Part shown: positions 26,215 through 34,453 of the stretch, in pieces | Position numbering within the stretch: the first letter of the stretch is position 1 | Layout of the letters: each line of letters begins with the position of its first letter | Assembly: GCF_000517125.1 (NCBI RefSeq) | Contig: NZ_KI912155.1 | Location: 1,778,696 to 1,842,695, forward strand | Reading direction: 5' to 3' | DNA: 64,000 bases | From: Arthrobacter sp. MA-N2 | Lineage (GTDB): Bacteria; Actinomycetota; Actinomycetes; Actinomycetales; Micrococcaceae | Notes under the pieces: model-generated | What the model was told of the DNA's origin: nothing | Seen by the model: only the letters and a program-made list of their open reading frames with translations | Databases searched by the model: none | Program-made: the position numbers and the translations under genes

Positions 26215-27056
26215 GACGCTGCCGTCCGGGCAAGGACACGGCGGGCTTGCACTGCAACGGCCTCGTCCAACATCCGGCCGCGCCACTCCACCGCGCCCCG
26301 GCCGTCTGCTACGGCTTCGTCCATGGCAGCAAGGAGGCCCTGTGCTTCTTCAACATCCTCGGCGGCGGGAGTGAATGCAGCCTGGACAACCGGGGCCTGG
26401 CGGGGATGGATGACCCATTTGCCGTCGAAGCCTAGTGATTCTGCCGTAGATGCGGCCATCTCCAAGGCCTCGTCGGCGTGAACCGTCAGCAACGGGCCGT
26501 CGACGGCCTGGATGCCGGCGATCCGCGCCGCCAGGACGACGGCATCCTGGGCAAACAGCCATGGGGCCTCCGCCCGGCGGCCAAGCGATGCGCCCAGGTC
26601 GGCGTAGCCAATGATGAGTGAGACCACCCGGACTGACGCAGTGGCGATGGCGCGGACGTCGCCGATGCCACGCGCCGATTCGATGAGTGCCTGGATCTCG
26701 ACGGCGGCACCGCGGCCGCGCTCCTTCTCGAGCCGGGCGAGTTCCCGCTCCACTGCGGCGATGTCACCTCCGCTATCGACCTTAGGCAGCACGATCGAGG
26801 TGATCGCATCGTTTGCGACCACGGCGGCCAGGTCCTGCAGCAGCCAAGGGGAGCCCGGGCAATTGACCCTGACTGCGATGCTGCCGCGTTCACGGACGGA
26901 AAGGGCTCCAAGCGCGGCCCGCGCCTCGGTCTTGCGGCCGGGGGCTACGGCGTCTTCGAGGTCGACGACGACCTCGTCAACGTCGAACGCCAGGGCTTTG
27001 GCCACTTTGGCCGGCTCGCTTGCCGGCACGCAGAGCACCGAACGTCGGGTTGTCAT
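26211..27056 (-). CDS. CitE/HpcH-family lyase (malyl-/methylmalyl-/citramalyl-CoA lyase type)
   Basis: 281 aa, a TIM barrel of the HpcH/HpaI family in the CitE branch. Metal and CoA-site motifs: DLEDAV (about 32), VRVN, ALIESARGI (Glu ligand), GYADLGASLG (Asp ligand) and KWVIHPRQ. Splits 3-hydroxyacyl-CoAs such as beta-methylmalyl-CoA (to propionyl-CoA + glyoxylate) or citramalyl-CoA (to acetyl-CoA + pyruvate). ATGA overlaps with both neighbours strongly suggest a single pathway with the hydratase and transferase. Confidence 0.85.
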   Translation of the reverse strand: MTTRRSVLCVPASEPAKVAKALAFDVDEVVVDLEDAVAPGRKTEARAALGALSVRERGSIAVRVNCPGSPWLLQDLAAVVANDAITSIVLPKVDSGGDIAAVERELARLEKERGRGAAVEIQALIESARGIGDVRAIATASVRVVSLIIGYADLGASLGRRAEAPWLFAQDAVVLAARIAGIQAVDGPLLTVHADEALEMAASTAESLGFDGKWVIHPRQAPVVQAAFTPAAEDVEEAQGLLAAMDEAVADGRGAVEWRGRMLDEAVAVQARRVLARTAAS

Positions 27057-28279
27057 ACTGCCTCTCCAATCACTTTGTCATCGTGTAGCTTTCCGAGCTC
27101 GGACGGGCTGAGGCCCAGGAACTGCTCGAGCACTTCATCGGTGTGTTGGCCCAGGGACGGTGCCACGGCGGTGGCACCGTAGTGGGCATCGATCCTTATG
27201 GCGGAGCGGGCTGAGACGACGCGCCCTATCCCAGGCTGTTCGACGTCGGCCAATACGGAGGGCGTTTGGGCGCGGCGGAAACCCTCCACAACTTCGCTCA
27301 TGCTGCGGTAGCGGCTCCAGAGTGCGTGACCGTCACTCAGCGCCGTGCTGACTTCGTCGATGGAACGGACCTCAAACCAGGGACGGAGGATGGCGGTGAT
27401 GGCCTCGCGCTGTCGGTAGCGGTCTCCCTCCGCTGCGAGATTCACTCCCAGGGCCCTCTCGAGGGCCGCGAAGACTTCAGACGTACCCGTAATTTTCAGC
27501 AGGGCATGCCACTGGCGGGACGTGAGCGCTACAACCATGACCCGGTGTCCGTCGGCGGATTGGAAGTCCACGCCGTAGCTCCCGTAGAGGTAGTTGCCCA
27601 CTTTGGGACGATCGGCGGCGAGCTCGTCGGCCTCCGCATACCAGCCCATGTTTGCCAGGCCGGCGAGTGCGACATCGCCCAATGCCACCTCAAGGTAGGC
27701 GCCCTCGCCGGTTAGTTCGCGGTGGCGCAGCGAGGCCAATAGGGCGGTGGTAGCTGTCATACCCGTCAGGAGATCCCACGCCGGAAGCACGTGGTTGACC
27801 GGCCCGGAAACGCCTGCCGGTCCAGTGATTTCCGGAACGCCTACTTCCGGATTGACCGTATAGTCCACGGCGGGACGCCCGTCGGCGCTGCCGCCGATTC
27901 GCACTTGAATGACGTCGGCGCGGCGTTCGGCGAGTCTTTCATAAGCAAGCCAAGAACGGCCAACCTGGTTGTCGACAAGAATCCCGCTTTCCGGCCCTGG
28001 GCCGGTTGCGAGGGCCAGCAAAAGCTCCCGTCCCTCAGGCCGCCGAAGATCCAGGGTGACGGAACGCTTCCCCTTATTAAGGCCTGTCCAAAAGAGACTG
28101 TCCGCGGAACGCTGGGAGACGGGCCACCGCTTGAAGTCCGGGGCCCCGCCGATCGGATCCACGCGGATGACGTCCGCGCCCAGCTGGGCGAGCGTCATGC
28201 AGCCGGATGGGCCCGCGACGAAGCTCGCGCACTCGATAACGCGCAGTCCGGCAAGTGGTTGCTGCGGCTGCTTGGACAT
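27053..28279 (-). CDS. Class III CoA-transferase resembling mesaconyl-CoA C1-C4 CoA-transferase (2-methylfumaryl-CoA isomerase)
   Basis: 408 aa after an AGGAGG site. Segments MTLAQLGADVIRVDPIGG, RWP, SLFWTGLNKGKRS, DYTVNP and NHVLPAWDLLTG follow the pattern I remember for 2-methylfumaryl-CoA isomerase (Mct) of the 3-hydroxypropionate bi-cycle; D169 is in the position of the Asp that carries the CoA-anhydride intermediate. Mct moves CoA intramolecularly from C1 to C4 of mesaconate. Its coupling to Mch- and Mcl-like genes supports the assignment; the family match was made from memory, without a database search. Confidence 0.75.
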   Translation of the reverse strand: MSKQPQQPLAGLRVIECASFVAGPSGCMTLAQLGADVIRVDPIGGAPDFKRWPVSQRSADSLFWTGLNKGKRSVTLDLRRPEGRELLLALATGPGPESGILVDNQVGRSWLAYERLAERRADVIQVRIGGSADGRPAVDYTVNPEVGVPEITGPAGVSGPVNHVLPAWDLLTGMTATTALLASLRHRELTGEGAYLEVALGDVALAGLANMGWYAEADELAADRPKVGNYLYGSYGVDFQSADGHRVMVVALTSRQWHALLKITGTSEVFAALERALGVNLAAEGDRYRQREAITAILRPWFEVRSIDEVSTALSDGHALWSRYRSMSEVVEGFRRAQTPSVLADVEQPGIGRVVSARSAIRIDAHYGATAVAPSLGQHTDEVLEQFLGLSPSELGKLHDDKVIGEAV

Positions 28280-28323
28280 GGGTCCTCCTGAAGGTCGTTG
28301 GGTGGAAGCGCCGCTGGGGCGTC

Positions 28324-29082
28324 CTAGACAAGCGCGGCAGTCCTGCCGCCGTCGAGTTGAATTACCTGGCCGGTGAGGAAGCCTGACTGTTGCGAGGCAA
28401 GGAACGCAACAGTCCCGCCGAACTCTTCGAGCGTGCCGAACCTTTTCAGGGGCGTCGCCGCCACGCGATCTTCGAGATTGTGGAACTGGGCGAACGTCGG
28501 CGTCATGATGGTGGCTGGCGCGATGGAGTTGACCGTGACGCCGTGTTCGGCGATCTCGAGTGACAGGTGCTTCAGTGCGGCCTGGACGCCCGAGCGGAAG
28601 ATGGTGGAGATTGCGTGGCGCGGCATGGGTTGCTTGACGCTCGCGGAGGTAATACCGACGATGCGACCCCAGCCCTTGCCGATGATCAGGGGCGTGATCT
28701 CGCGCAGCACGTTCAACGCTCCTTGGAGCTGATTCCGGTACGCGCTGCTCCAGCGCTCGTCGTCGTCCTCGTCCAGGAACTCCCGCATGGGGCTTGGCGG
28801 TCGCGGGGTGTTCAGAATCAGGATGTCGACGCCACCCGATTCGCGCAGCCGACCAGCGAGCTCGACGACGTCGGCGCGGTGGGTGATGTCTCCCGCCAGG
28901 GTTTCGATCTCGACCCCAGGATATTGAACAAGGCCTTCCTTTGCGGTTGCCAAGGGGCCGGGGGAGCGGGCGAAGAGCGCTAAATGCACGCCTTCCGCCG
29001 CGAGTGCCTTTGCCGCAGCAAAGCCCAGACCGGAGCTGCCGCCGATCACGAGTGCCCGCTTAGCAGTGATTCCGAGGTCCAT
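28324..29082 (-). CDS. Atypical short-chain dehydrogenase lacking YxxxK
   Basis: 252 aa from the ATG at 29082, three bases after AAGGAGAG... N-terminal cofactor motif GGSSGLG and C-terminal FLTGQVIQLDGG are normal. Where YxxxK is expected, after the conserved SASVKQP, the protein reads STIFR, so Tyr and Lys are missing. A group of FabG-like proteins with a similar S-x-x-x-R arrangement exists, so this may be a real subfamily. First gene of the operon with the mesaconyl-CoA-type trio; divergent from the GntR gene. Confidence 0.8.
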   Translation of the reverse strand: MDLGITAKRALVIGGSSGLGFAAAKALAAEGVHLALFARSPGPLATAKEGLVQYPGVEIETLAGDITHRADVVELAGRLRESGGVDILILNTPRPPSPMREFLDEDDDERWSSAYRNQLQGALNVLREITPLIIGKGWGRIVGITSASVKQPMPRHAISTIFRSGVQAALKHLSLEIAEHGVTVNSIAPATIMTPTFAQFHNLEDRVAATPLKRFGTLEEFGGTVAFLASQQSGFLTGQVIQLDGGRTAALV

Positions 29083-29156
29083 GACTCTCCTTCGAGTTCC
29101 GGCACTGAGGTTGTACTTGAGCCGCGTCGGCATAGGACAGATGACGACCACAAACC

Positions 29157-29215
29157 AACAAAATATATCTTACACGATGTGACCTTTCATGGTTTGGCGC
29201 GGATATACTATATTC
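29157..29215. promoter_or_regulatory. AT-rich divergent promoter region, site B (two elements)
   Basis: CAACAAAATATATCTTACAC (29157-29176) and GGATATACTATATTC (29201-29215). The second contains TATACT (29204-29209), a good -10 box, six bases before the GntR ATG at 29216. No ribosome site precedes that ATG, suggesting a leaderless transcript. The repeats may be sites for autoregulation. Confidence 0.5.
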
Positions 29216-29968
29216 ATGGCATCCATACAGTCGACAGCCCGTGAAGCCGGGGGCACCAAAGCCTTCACTTATCGACCCAGTCGCGCTCAACGGCAGCAGT
29301 TGCCGGAGGAAGTGGCGTCCTATGTTCGCGAGCTGATTGTCTCTGGCTCGGTGAAGCAGGGTGAGTTCTTGCGCATGGAGCGGATCGCCGATGCTGTAGG
29401 GGTAAGTAACACCCCCGTTCGCGAGGGGCTCCTGCTTTTGAGCAACGAGGGCTTTGTGAAGCAGGTTCCGCGCAGGGGCTTTGTGGTGGAGACGTTTTCG
29501 CCGCAAGACATTAAGGATCTTTTTTGGGCACAGGCTTCCATCGGCGGCGAACTCGCAGCCCGCGCCGCTGAGAGGATTACTCCGGAGCGCCTCGAGCGGC
29601 TGGATGCGATGCTCGAACGCTATGATCAGGCCGCTGTCCAAGGTGACACCGAGGCACTGATCGACCTCGGCCATCTGTTCCACCGCGAGATCAACCTAGC
29701 CGCCGAGTCGCCCAGGCTCGCCCTGATTCAAGGCTCCGTCGTAAAGCAATTGCCTAACCGGTTCTACGCTGCGATTGATGGTCAGATTCTGGACAGCCGC
29801 GAGGAGCACCCCCTCATGGTCGAAGCCCTCCGCGCCGGAAATGCGGTGCGGGCCCGGGAAGTCACCGTGAATCATATTGCCGGCGCCGCCGATCGCCTCA
29901 TCGATATGCTGCGCCAGCGTGGTCTATGGTCGGATCTGGTCGAAGCACCCGCAGCTTTGGAGCAGTGA
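29216..29968 (+). CDS. GntR-family (FCD subfamily) transcriptional regulator
   Basis: 250 aa from the ATG at 29216; a start at 29189 is possible but also lacks a ribosome site. N-terminal winged helix (LPEEVASYVRELIVSGSVKQ.. ADAVGVSNTPVREGLLLLSNEGF), then the all-helical FCD effector domain with candidate metal ligands in FHREINLAA and VTVNHIAG. FCD regulators sense organic acids or acyl-CoAs. Lying centrally between divergent operons, it is the best candidate for binding the AT-rich elements of the island. Confidence 0.88.
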   Translation: MASIQSTAREAGGTKAFTYRPSRAQRQQLPEEVASYVRELIVSGSVKQGEFLRMERIADAVGVSNTPVREGLLLLSNEGFVKQVPRRGFVVETFSPQDIKDLFWAQASIGGELAARAAERITPERLERLDAMLERYDQAAVQGDTEALIDLGHLFHREINLAAESPRLALIQGSVVKQLPNRFYAAIDGQILDSREEHPLMVEALRAGNAVRAREVTVNHIAGAADRLIDMLRQRGLWSDLVEAPAALEQ

Positions 29969-30220
29969 GTTTCGGCAGTCCGATCTTGCCGTAACAGCGT
30001 GAGCCAAGAGATCGTCCCACGTTTCGAAGTCCGTGGGGAAGATGCCGGCATTCCATAAGGACACTGAATTTGGCGTGCCGGTAGCGGTGGGAGGCGCTCA
30101 CTACCGCTGCGATGGATGCCGCTGCGGCGATCCCAATGTCTGCCCGCTCAATGAACGCGCCGTTGATGCTTCTCCCACTTTGTCGTTTTGGCGCGTTGTT
30201 TAACTCGTTTTATGTCTCAG
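29969..30220. other. Spacer with possible decayed coding sequence on the minus strand
   Basis: No intact gene. On the minus strand a frame with a coding-like run (INGAFIERADIGIAAAASI) stays open from about 30200 to 29900 but has no start codon. A coding-like stretch, NAGIFPTDFETWDDLLAH, appears in another frame, as if frameshifted. No family recognised. Confidence 0.3.
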
Positions 30221-30227
30221 GTAATGT

Positions 30228-30284
30228 GCATTAAATATTATGCTCAACTCTATGGCCAATAGTTATCGATCATATATAGTCGAT
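30228..30284 (+). promoter_or_regulatory. AT-rich operator-like elements, site C
   Basis: GCATTAAATATTATGC (30228-30243) and ATCGATCATATATAGTCGAT (30265-30284); the latter has perfect ATCGA/TCGAT arms. Both precede the first MmgE/PrpD gene, whose AGAGAGGAG site starts at about 30299. Confidence 0.5.
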
Positions 30285-30313
30285 TCAAGATTGGTACTCA
30301 GAGAGGAGTCATC

Positions 30314-31750
30314 ATGGCGACGATTGTTGAGCAGTTGGCCGGATTTACCAAAAACCGGGCTCAGTTTGAGGAGCTTCCTGAGCAGGTGATCAAGGAGTCG
30401 AAGCGCATTCTCCTAGACTCTTTCGGATGCGCGCTTGCCGCCCTCGGCGAGAAGGGTGCGGAGATCGGTGTCAAGCATGGCCGCGCCCTCGGCGGGGGAA
30501 ACCCGGAGGCCACGATCCTCGGGACGGGGGAGAAGGTATCGGTCTTTGGCGCGGCATTTGCGAATGCCGAGCTCATCAATGCCCTGGACTTTGACGCGGT
30601 GGTTCCGCCTGGCCATGTGGCTCCGTATGTGATTCCCGGAGCGTTAGCCGCTGCCGAACAGCGTGGAGCCTCCGGCCGGGACCTCATCTCCGCCATCGCT
30701 GTCGCTCATGAGACGTCCTTCAGAATCGGCAAGGCCATGGATTATCTCCGGGATATCAACGACGGGAAGCCTGCTACCCCGGATGTCATTGGTTTTAGTG
30801 TCACCGTCTTCGGAGCCGCTGCGGCAATCGCGCAGGTGCATAAGGTGGACGAAGGGACGATCGCCAACATTTTGGGTATCGCGGGAAGTATCTCTCCGGT
30901 CAACTCGCAGCGCGCATGGGTAGCGCACGCGCCGAGCACTACTATCAAATACCTGCTGCCAGGGCAGCTCGCGCAGACTGCCCTCACTGCAGCAGCCATG
31001 GGGGAACTGGGCCACCGAGGCGACGTTCTCATTCTTGATGACGCTGATTATGGATACGCGAAGTTCATCGGCTCGAAGAGGTGGGGCAAAGAGGTCATCA
31101 CCTCTGGTCTGGGCGAGGATTGGCGCTTCCCTTCCGAGCTGATCTTCAAGCCATACCCGCACTGCCGGGTGATGCACGCACTCATGGACGCACTGATCGA
31201 GGTGGTGGAGGCGAACGATATCCGGCCGGCGGAGATCGAGTCCATCCGAGCCTGGGGCGAAGCCTGGGTCATGGAACCCATTTGGGAGAACCGCGTGGTG
31301 AGCGAGGTCCGCGATGCCCAGTTCAGCATGGCCCACGGACTCTCTGTGGCCGCCCATCGGGTAAAACCGGGCAAGGACTGGCAGGCGCCGGAACTGGTTT
31401 TCAGTCCCTCGGTGCTCGGCCTCATGGCCAGGATCGCAGTGGAGCCCCACCCGGATTGGGCTGCGGCCGTCAGCGCCCATCCGTCCGCGCGGCCCTCGCG
31501 GATCGAGTTGACGGCCAGGGGCACTACCTTCGTGGCAGAGCGTTCCTACCCGAAGGGCGGCCCCTCTCCGGATCCGGAAACCTATTTCACTGATGCGGAA
31601 CTGGTGGACAAATTCCTGCACAATGCCGAAGGGGTGATTGAATTTTCTGCCGCAACAGCGGCAGTGGACGCCGTGCTCAACCTGGAATCGGTGGCTGACG
31701 TACGCTCCGTCACCGGCCTGCTTCGTGCCGTCGAGGGGGCGAAGGTCTAA
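30314..31750 (+). CDS. MmgE/PrpD-family protein, copy 1
   Basis: 478 aa, the usual length. The family's helical domain carries LLDSFGCAL and the active-site segment ALDFDAVVPPGHVAPYV (H101); the lid domain follows from about 270 with FKPYPHCRVMH. Known members are 2-methylcitrate dehydratase, cis-aconitate decarboxylase and iminodisuccinate epimerase. The usual DFDDTH is changed to DFDAVVPPGH here and in copy 2, so they share a distinct active site. Not the PrpD of the methylcitrate cycle, which is at 61889. The acyl-CoA context suggests a di- or tricarboxylic substrate. Confidence 0.85.
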   Translation: MATIVEQLAGFTKNRAQFEELPEQVIKESKRILLDSFGCALAALGEKGAEIGVKHGRALGGGNPEATILGTGEKVSVFGAAFANAELINALDFDAVVPPGHVAPYVIPGALAAAEQRGASGRDLISAIAVAHETSFRIGKAMDYLRDINDGKPATPDVIGFSVTVFGAAAAIAQVHKVDEGTIANILGIAGSISPVNSQRAWVAHAPSTTIKYLLPGQLAQTALTAAAMGELGHRGDVLILDDADYGYAKFIGSKRWGKEVITSGLGEDWRFPSELIFKPYPHCRVMHALMDALIEVVEANDIRPAEIESIRAWGEAWVMEPIWENRVVSEVRDAQFSMAHGLSVAAHRVKPGKDWQAPELVFSPSVLGLMARIAVEPHPDWAAAVSAHPSARPSRIELTARGTTFVAERSYPKGGPSPDPETYFTDAELVDKFLHNAEGVIEFSAATAAVDAVLNLESVADVRSVTGLLRAVEGAKV

Positions 31751-32033
31751 CTTCCGTCAGGACCTTTGGCGAATACGTCGGAGCAGGGACCGAGAGGATG
31801 CGCGATCGTGGTGGTGGACCCACTGATTGACCGGGTCATGGCCCCGGATGCAGCCGCCGGTCAGCTGGCCTGAGGCGGCTGCCTCGGTTTCGTATCCCGC
31901 GTCGTGGTGGGAGGCTGTCCGACCATCGGCCCGGCCCGCTCTCCCATCCACGAGCCATTGTCCTTCACCATGCCGTGATCGCCACCCACCCGGCATCCCG
32001 GGATGTTGATGCCCAACAGCTTGACTCTTGTTT
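31751..32033. other. Spacer between MmgE/PrpD copies; hairpin and possible gene remnant
   Basis: Holds a 9-bp hairpin GCAGCCGCC (31850-31858) / GGCGGCTGC (31874-31882), a possible terminator of copy 1. A short plus-strand stretch reads FGEYVGAGTERM in one frame and AIVVVDPLIDRVMAPDAA in the next, which looks like the frameshifted end of an old gene of unknown family. No intact gene. Confidence 0.35.
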
Positions 32034-32059
32034 CATATAAAACATAATGTATTATTGTC
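32034..32059 (+). promoter_or_regulatory. AT-rich operator-like element, site D
   Basis: Includes ATAATGTATTAT (32044-32055), arms ATAAT/ATTAT, located 22 bp before the second MmgE/PrpD start. It probably overlaps the promoter. Confidence 0.5.
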
Positions 32060-32080
32060 ACTACGAAAGGACCAGATTCA

Positions 32081-33538
32081 ATGACGAAGACCTTGGTTGA
32101 ACAGCTTGCGGATTTCACGGACCGGACAGAATTTGGACGGCTGCCGGAAGCAGTGGTGGATGAGTCCAAGCGCTTGCTGTTGGATAGTTTCGGCTGCGCT
32201 GTTGGCGGAGTGTCACATCCCAAAGGCCGGATCGGCATTGAGTATGGTTTGGTTTCAGGCGGTTCGGGTGGCCCCGCCACCATCGTGGGGACCAGTCGGC
32301 GATCCTCAGTTTCCGGCGCGGCTTTCGCCAACGGAGAATTGATGAACGCGCTCGACTTCGACGCCGTCCTGCCGCCTGGCCATGTGGCCCCTTACGTCTT
32401 CCCCGCTCTTCTGGCAGTCGGCGAGGCACTTGGCTCCACCGGCAAGTCCGTGATCGCCGCGACTGCCCTTTCGCATGAAATGTCTTACCGCTTTGGCAAG
32501 GCAATGGACTACATTCGGGACGCCACGACTGGTGAAATATCCACGAGCCCGGTGATCGGTTATACCGCCACGATCTTTGGCGCGGCCGCCGCAATCAGCA
32601 AGGTACAGGGCGTGGACAGGCCGGTCATCGCCAACGCTCTTGGAATCGCTGCTGCCATCACACCCGTCAATTCCCATCGCTCCTGGATGGCCCATTCACC
32701 CAGCGCCACCATCAAGTACACGATGGCAGGCCCCATGGCCCAAGCGGCGCTCACCGCCGCCTATTCGGCCCAGCTTGGGCACCGGGGCGATCTTCAGGTC
32801 CTGGACGACCGCAAATTCGGATATCCAACATTCATCGGCACCACGCGCTGGGAGCCGGACGTGATCGCCGAACTTGACGCCAAAGACACAGAATGGCGTT
32901 TCCTTGGTGAGAGCAGTTTCAAGCCCTACCCGCATTGCCGGATCCTGCACGCTCCGTTGGACGCGTTGATCCATCTGCTGGCGGAAAATGACATCAAGCC
33001 CGAGGAAATCGATGCCATCCGTGTGTGGGGGGAAGCCTGGGTCATGCTTCCCGTCTGGCTCAACAACGACATTGCCGCGGTCCATGATGGGCAGTTCAGC
33101 ATTGCGCACGGAATCGCTGTGGGTGCACATCGCATCACTCCGGGCCCTGCATGGCAGGATCCGGGCGTCGTCTTCAGTCCGTCCGTCATGGAGCTGATGA
33201 AGAAGGTGACGTACAGTCCGCATCCGAACTACGCTGCGGAACTTGGGAAGCACCCTTCGGCCCGTCCCTCGCTGATTGAGGTCGACGCCCGGGGAACCAC
33301 GTTCAACGCGGAACGGCGCTTCCCGAAGGGATCGCCGTCACCGGAGCAGGATACGTACATGACCACCGAGCAAATCGTGGAAAAGTTCCGCGTCAACGTG
33401 GCGGGCGTCCTGACATCATCTGCGGCCGACGAGGTGATCGACGCTGTCCTGAACCTCGAACGGCTCGACGACATCGGGGTGGTCACACGGCTTCTCGCCG
33501 CCGAACCTTCCATGCAATCCGTCGGCGTCGCCCGCTAG
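32081..33538 (+). CDS. MmgE/PrpD-family protein, copy 2
   Basis: 485 aa, clearly paralogous to copy 1 along its whole length (shared LLDSFGCA, NALDFDAV.PPGHVAPYV, AWVMxP, PSARPSxIE, RGTTF). A GAAAGGA site precedes the ATG. The active-site change from DFDDTH to DFDAVLPPGH is kept, so both copies probably act on related substrates, possibly as a heteromer or on two stereoisomers. Followed by two SDR genes, the first 48 bp behind; the three probably form one transcription unit ending at the terminator at 35292. Confidence 0.85.
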   Translation: MTKTLVEQLADFTDRTEFGRLPEAVVDESKRLLLDSFGCAVGGVSHPKGRIGIEYGLVSGGSGGPATIVGTSRRSSVSGAAFANGELMNALDFDAVLPPGHVAPYVFPALLAVGEALGSTGKSVIAATALSHEMSYRFGKAMDYIRDATTGEISTSPVIGYTATIFGAAAAISKVQGVDRPVIANALGIAAAITPVNSHRSWMAHSPSATIKYTMAGPMAQAALTAAYSAQLGHRGDLQVLDDRKFGYPTFIGTTRWEPDVIAELDAKDTEWRFLGESSFKPYPHCRILHAPLDALIHLLAENDIKPEEIDAIRVWGEAWVMLPVWLNNDIAAVHDGQFSIAHGIAVGAHRITPGPAWQDPGVVFSPSVMELMKKVTYSPHPNYAAELGKHPSARPSLIEVDARGTTFNAERRFPKGSPSPEQDTYMTTEQIVEKFRVNVAGVLTSSAADEVIDAVLNLERLDDIGVVTRLLAAEPSMQSVGVAR

Positions 33539-33586
33539 CGCGTGGTGGGGCAGGACGACGAAAATTCCGAGAGAGAAGAGAACACA

Positions 33587-34381
33587 ATGGCAGAAGGAAA
33601 TGCTGAGATTCAGGAACTTTTCGGAGTCGCCGGAAAAGTCGTCTTGGTGACCGGCGGAAGCCGTGGCATCGGCTACGCAATCGCCGAAGGGTTCGTGAAG
33701 GCGGGCGCGCGGGTCTACATCTGCTCGCGCAAGAAGGATGACTGCGAGGCTGCAGCCGAGCGGCTCTCGTCCTACGGTGAGTGTCGGGCTATTGCCGCAG
33801 ACCTCAGTACCGTGGAAGCGTGCCAGGGGTTAGCCCGTGAACTTGCCGGACATGAAAGCAAGATTGACGTTCTGGTCAACAACGCCGGCTCAATTTGGGC
33901 GGAAACCCTTGCCGACTACCCGGAGTCCGGCTGGGACAAAGTGTTCGATCTAAACGTCAAGGGGCCCTTCTTCCTGATTCAAGCGCTGATGCCCCTGCTG
34001 GAGGCGGCAGCAAGCCCGCAGGATCCCGGGCGCATCATCAACGTCGGTTCGATCGATGCGTACCACGTGCCTAGGCACGAGACCTACGCGTACACCTCAT
34101 CCAAGGCCGCAGTTCATCAGTTGAGCCGGCACCTCGCTCTGCAGTTGGCGCCAGTGCACATTACCGTCAACGTCATTGCCCCAGGCCTGTTCCTGAGCAA
34201 GATGCTTCAAGGAACCCTCGAGGCAAAGGGGGAGGAAGCCGTCGTGGAACCCGTTCCGTTGAAGCGACTGGCTCAGCCATCCGACCTCGCTGGGGCGGCG
34301 ATCTACTTGGCCTCGCATGCGTCGGCATTTGTCACGGGAGTAGTCCTGAGCGTCGATGGCGGATACGCGACAACACTGTGA
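33587..34381 (+). CDS. Short-chain dehydrogenase/reductase (classical)
   Basis: 264 aa from the ATG at 33587 after AGAAGAG; an in-frame ATG at 33542 lacks a site. Cofactor motif GGSRGIGYA, NNAGS, and a complete triad with YTSSK. R and K after the glycine motif (SRKKDD) suggest NADPH. Oxidises or reduces a hydroxy/keto group on a pathway intermediate; substrate unknown. Confidence 0.85.
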   Translation: MAEGNAEIQELFGVAGKVVLVTGGSRGIGYAIAEGFVKAGARVYICSRKKDDCEAAAERLSSYGECRAIAADLSTVEACQGLARELAGHESKIDVLVNNAGSIWAETLADYPESGWDKVFDLNVKGPFFLIQALMPLLEAAASPQDPGRIINVGSIDAYHVPRHETYAYTSSKAAVHQLSRHLALQLAPVHITVNVIAPGLFLSKMLQGTLEAKGEEAVVEPVPLKRLAQPSDLAGAAIYLASHASAFVTGVVLSVDGGYATTL

Positions 34382-34453
34382 TCACCCGGCACGTTGGGTC
34401 CCTGCAGCCCGCCGTGGCCAGCAAGACAACATCTCTGGAGAGGTTGCACTCAA

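Noticed and set aside
30314..33538. Calling these two genes prpD
   Set aside because: A true prpD is in the prp operon at 61889; these copies have a different active-site segment and context.
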